A stretch of 5,588 bases of DNA from Clostridia bacterium (GTDB taxonomy: Bacteria > Bacillota > Clostridia > SK-Y3 > JACMMQ01): contig JACMMQ010000046.1 of assembly GCA_014378955.1 (NCBI GenBank), positions 1-5,588 of the forward strand. The letters are read 5' to 3'. The notes beneath the pieces are model-generated. The model did no database searches. It saw only the letters and a program-made list of their open reading frames with translations, and was not told the DNA's origin. Positions 5,173 to 5,588 of this stretch are shown here, in pieces (positions within the stretch are counted from its first letter, which is position 1; every line of letters begins with the position of its first letter). The position numbers and the translations under genes were made by a program.

Positions 5173-5588
5173 GGACCCTTCGTCCCGAGTTGATGCTTGG
5201 CCTGTTCCTGGGATTTGGCATTTATCTGCGCGGGTGGTGGCGATTGTCCCGTATTTTGCCGGAACGATTTCCTTTCTGGAGGATCCTCTGTTTTGCCGGC
5301 GGGTTGCTGGCTTTGTTTGTGGCGATTTGTTCGCCGCTCGATGCCTTTGCCGGCTTCCTGCTCCAGGCCCATATGGTGCAACACATATTGCTCACCATGG
5401 TGGCGCCGCCTCTGATTTGGCTGGGTTCTCCCTATCTCCCCATGTTGCGGGGCCTGCCGAAATCGTGGGTCAGGGAAGGCCTGGCGCCATTGATCAATTG
5501 GCCGGCCCTGAAGCGCGTGATCCATGTCTGCACGAGTCTGGGAGTGGTGCTGTTCCTCTTCATCATGACCAATATTGTTTGGCATACC
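5169..5588 (+). CDS. CtaG-like cytochrome c oxidase assembly protein, partial at both ends
   Basis: An unbroken frame of 140 codons runs to the window end. It resembles the caa3-type CtaG family (PF09678 type), membrane proteins needed to assemble or load copper into aa3/caa3 cytochrome c oxidases. Visible family features are an early SWTLRPEL followed by a first helix ([13 protein letters not shown]), a second helix ending ICSPLDAF, the conserved HMVQH (codons at 5370-5384), then [15 protein letters not shown] and a later helix reaching IVWHT. The WH is a usual conserved point, beyond which roughly half of the protein would be expected. The N-terminus is missing at the junction near 5165 and there is no start or ribosome binding site; the ATG at 5193 is internal. 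The GC-rich codons (CTG, GCC, GGC) differ from the rest of the window, and an oxidase assembly factor is out of place beside likely anaerobe genes. Family call confident; origin foreign. Confidence 0.88.

Noticed and set aside
5197..5415. A 72-codon plus-strand frame starting with ATG
   Set aside because: It lies in a different frame of the ctaG fragment and shows no family features, whereas the frame starting at 5169 carries HMVQH and [10 protein letters not shown].
4974..5585. A 203-residue minus-strand frame reading from GC-rich DNA into the ABC exporter tail
   Set aside because: Only the last 60 or so residues resemble an ABC ATPase; the first 140 are compositionally odd and antisense to a clear ctaG frame. 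It is a product of the chimeric join, not a fusion gene.
1..5588. CRISPR array, tRNA or rRNA genes, toxin-antitoxin or phage modules
   Set aside because: I looked for repeated spaced units, cloverleaf-like or rRNA stretches and small paired genes on both strands and saw none.

Overview
Most of this window (about positions 60 to 5165) reads as AT-rich DNA from an endospore-forming member of the Firmicutes, probably Clostridia. The clearest evidence is a complete alpha/beta-type small acid-soluble spore protein gene. Strong AAGGAGG-type ribosome binding sites and a lipoprotein with a DUF4349 domain agree with this. Genus and species cannot be read from the sequence.

Layout, left to right. Positions 1-259 hold no gene I can support; the first 30 bases are GC-rich (22 of 30), unlike what follows. 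Positions 260-2640 are a minus-strand cluster transcribed right to left: a DUF4349 lipoprotein, a four-helix membrane protein of unknown function 9 bp downstream, then an aldo/keto reductase 41 bp further on. A good sigma-A promoter (TTGACG, 17 bp, TAAGAT with an extended TGA) lies upstream of the lipoprotein. After a divergent intergenic region comes the spore protein gene on the plus strand (2934-3122). It converges on a second minus-strand group: a 5'-truncated ABC exporter (4974 to about 5165), a CorA-type magnesium transporter (3874-4944) and a cyclase-family metal hydrolase (3172-3741). Between corA and the cyclase gene sits a 106-bp imperfect inverted repeat (3761-3866).

The main anomaly is at the right end. 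From about 5165 to 5588 the base composition rises (31 and 39 G+C in two sampled 60-base blocks, against 26 in corA and 16 in the 2641-2700 spacer). The plus strand there encodes an unbroken, unmistakable piece of a CtaG-type cytochrome c oxidase assembly protein. The ABC exporter reading frame loses family resemblance at the same point. Two 5'-truncated genes meeting head to head, one AT-rich and clostridial and one GC-rich and typical of aerobes, point to a chimeric join (assembly or library artefact) more than to biology. A long minus-strand frame across this point (4974-5585) is a hybrid of the ABC tail and the antisense of ctaG.

The genes are mostly ordinary: Mg2+ transport, a redox enzyme, a hydrolase, an envelope lipoprotein and spore DNA protection. 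I see no convincing new multi-gene system. The items most worth checking are the chimeric junction, the 106-bp inverted repeat, the eight-G tract inside the corA ribosome binding site, and the conserved-looking pair of DUF4349 lipoprotein and unknown membrane protein.
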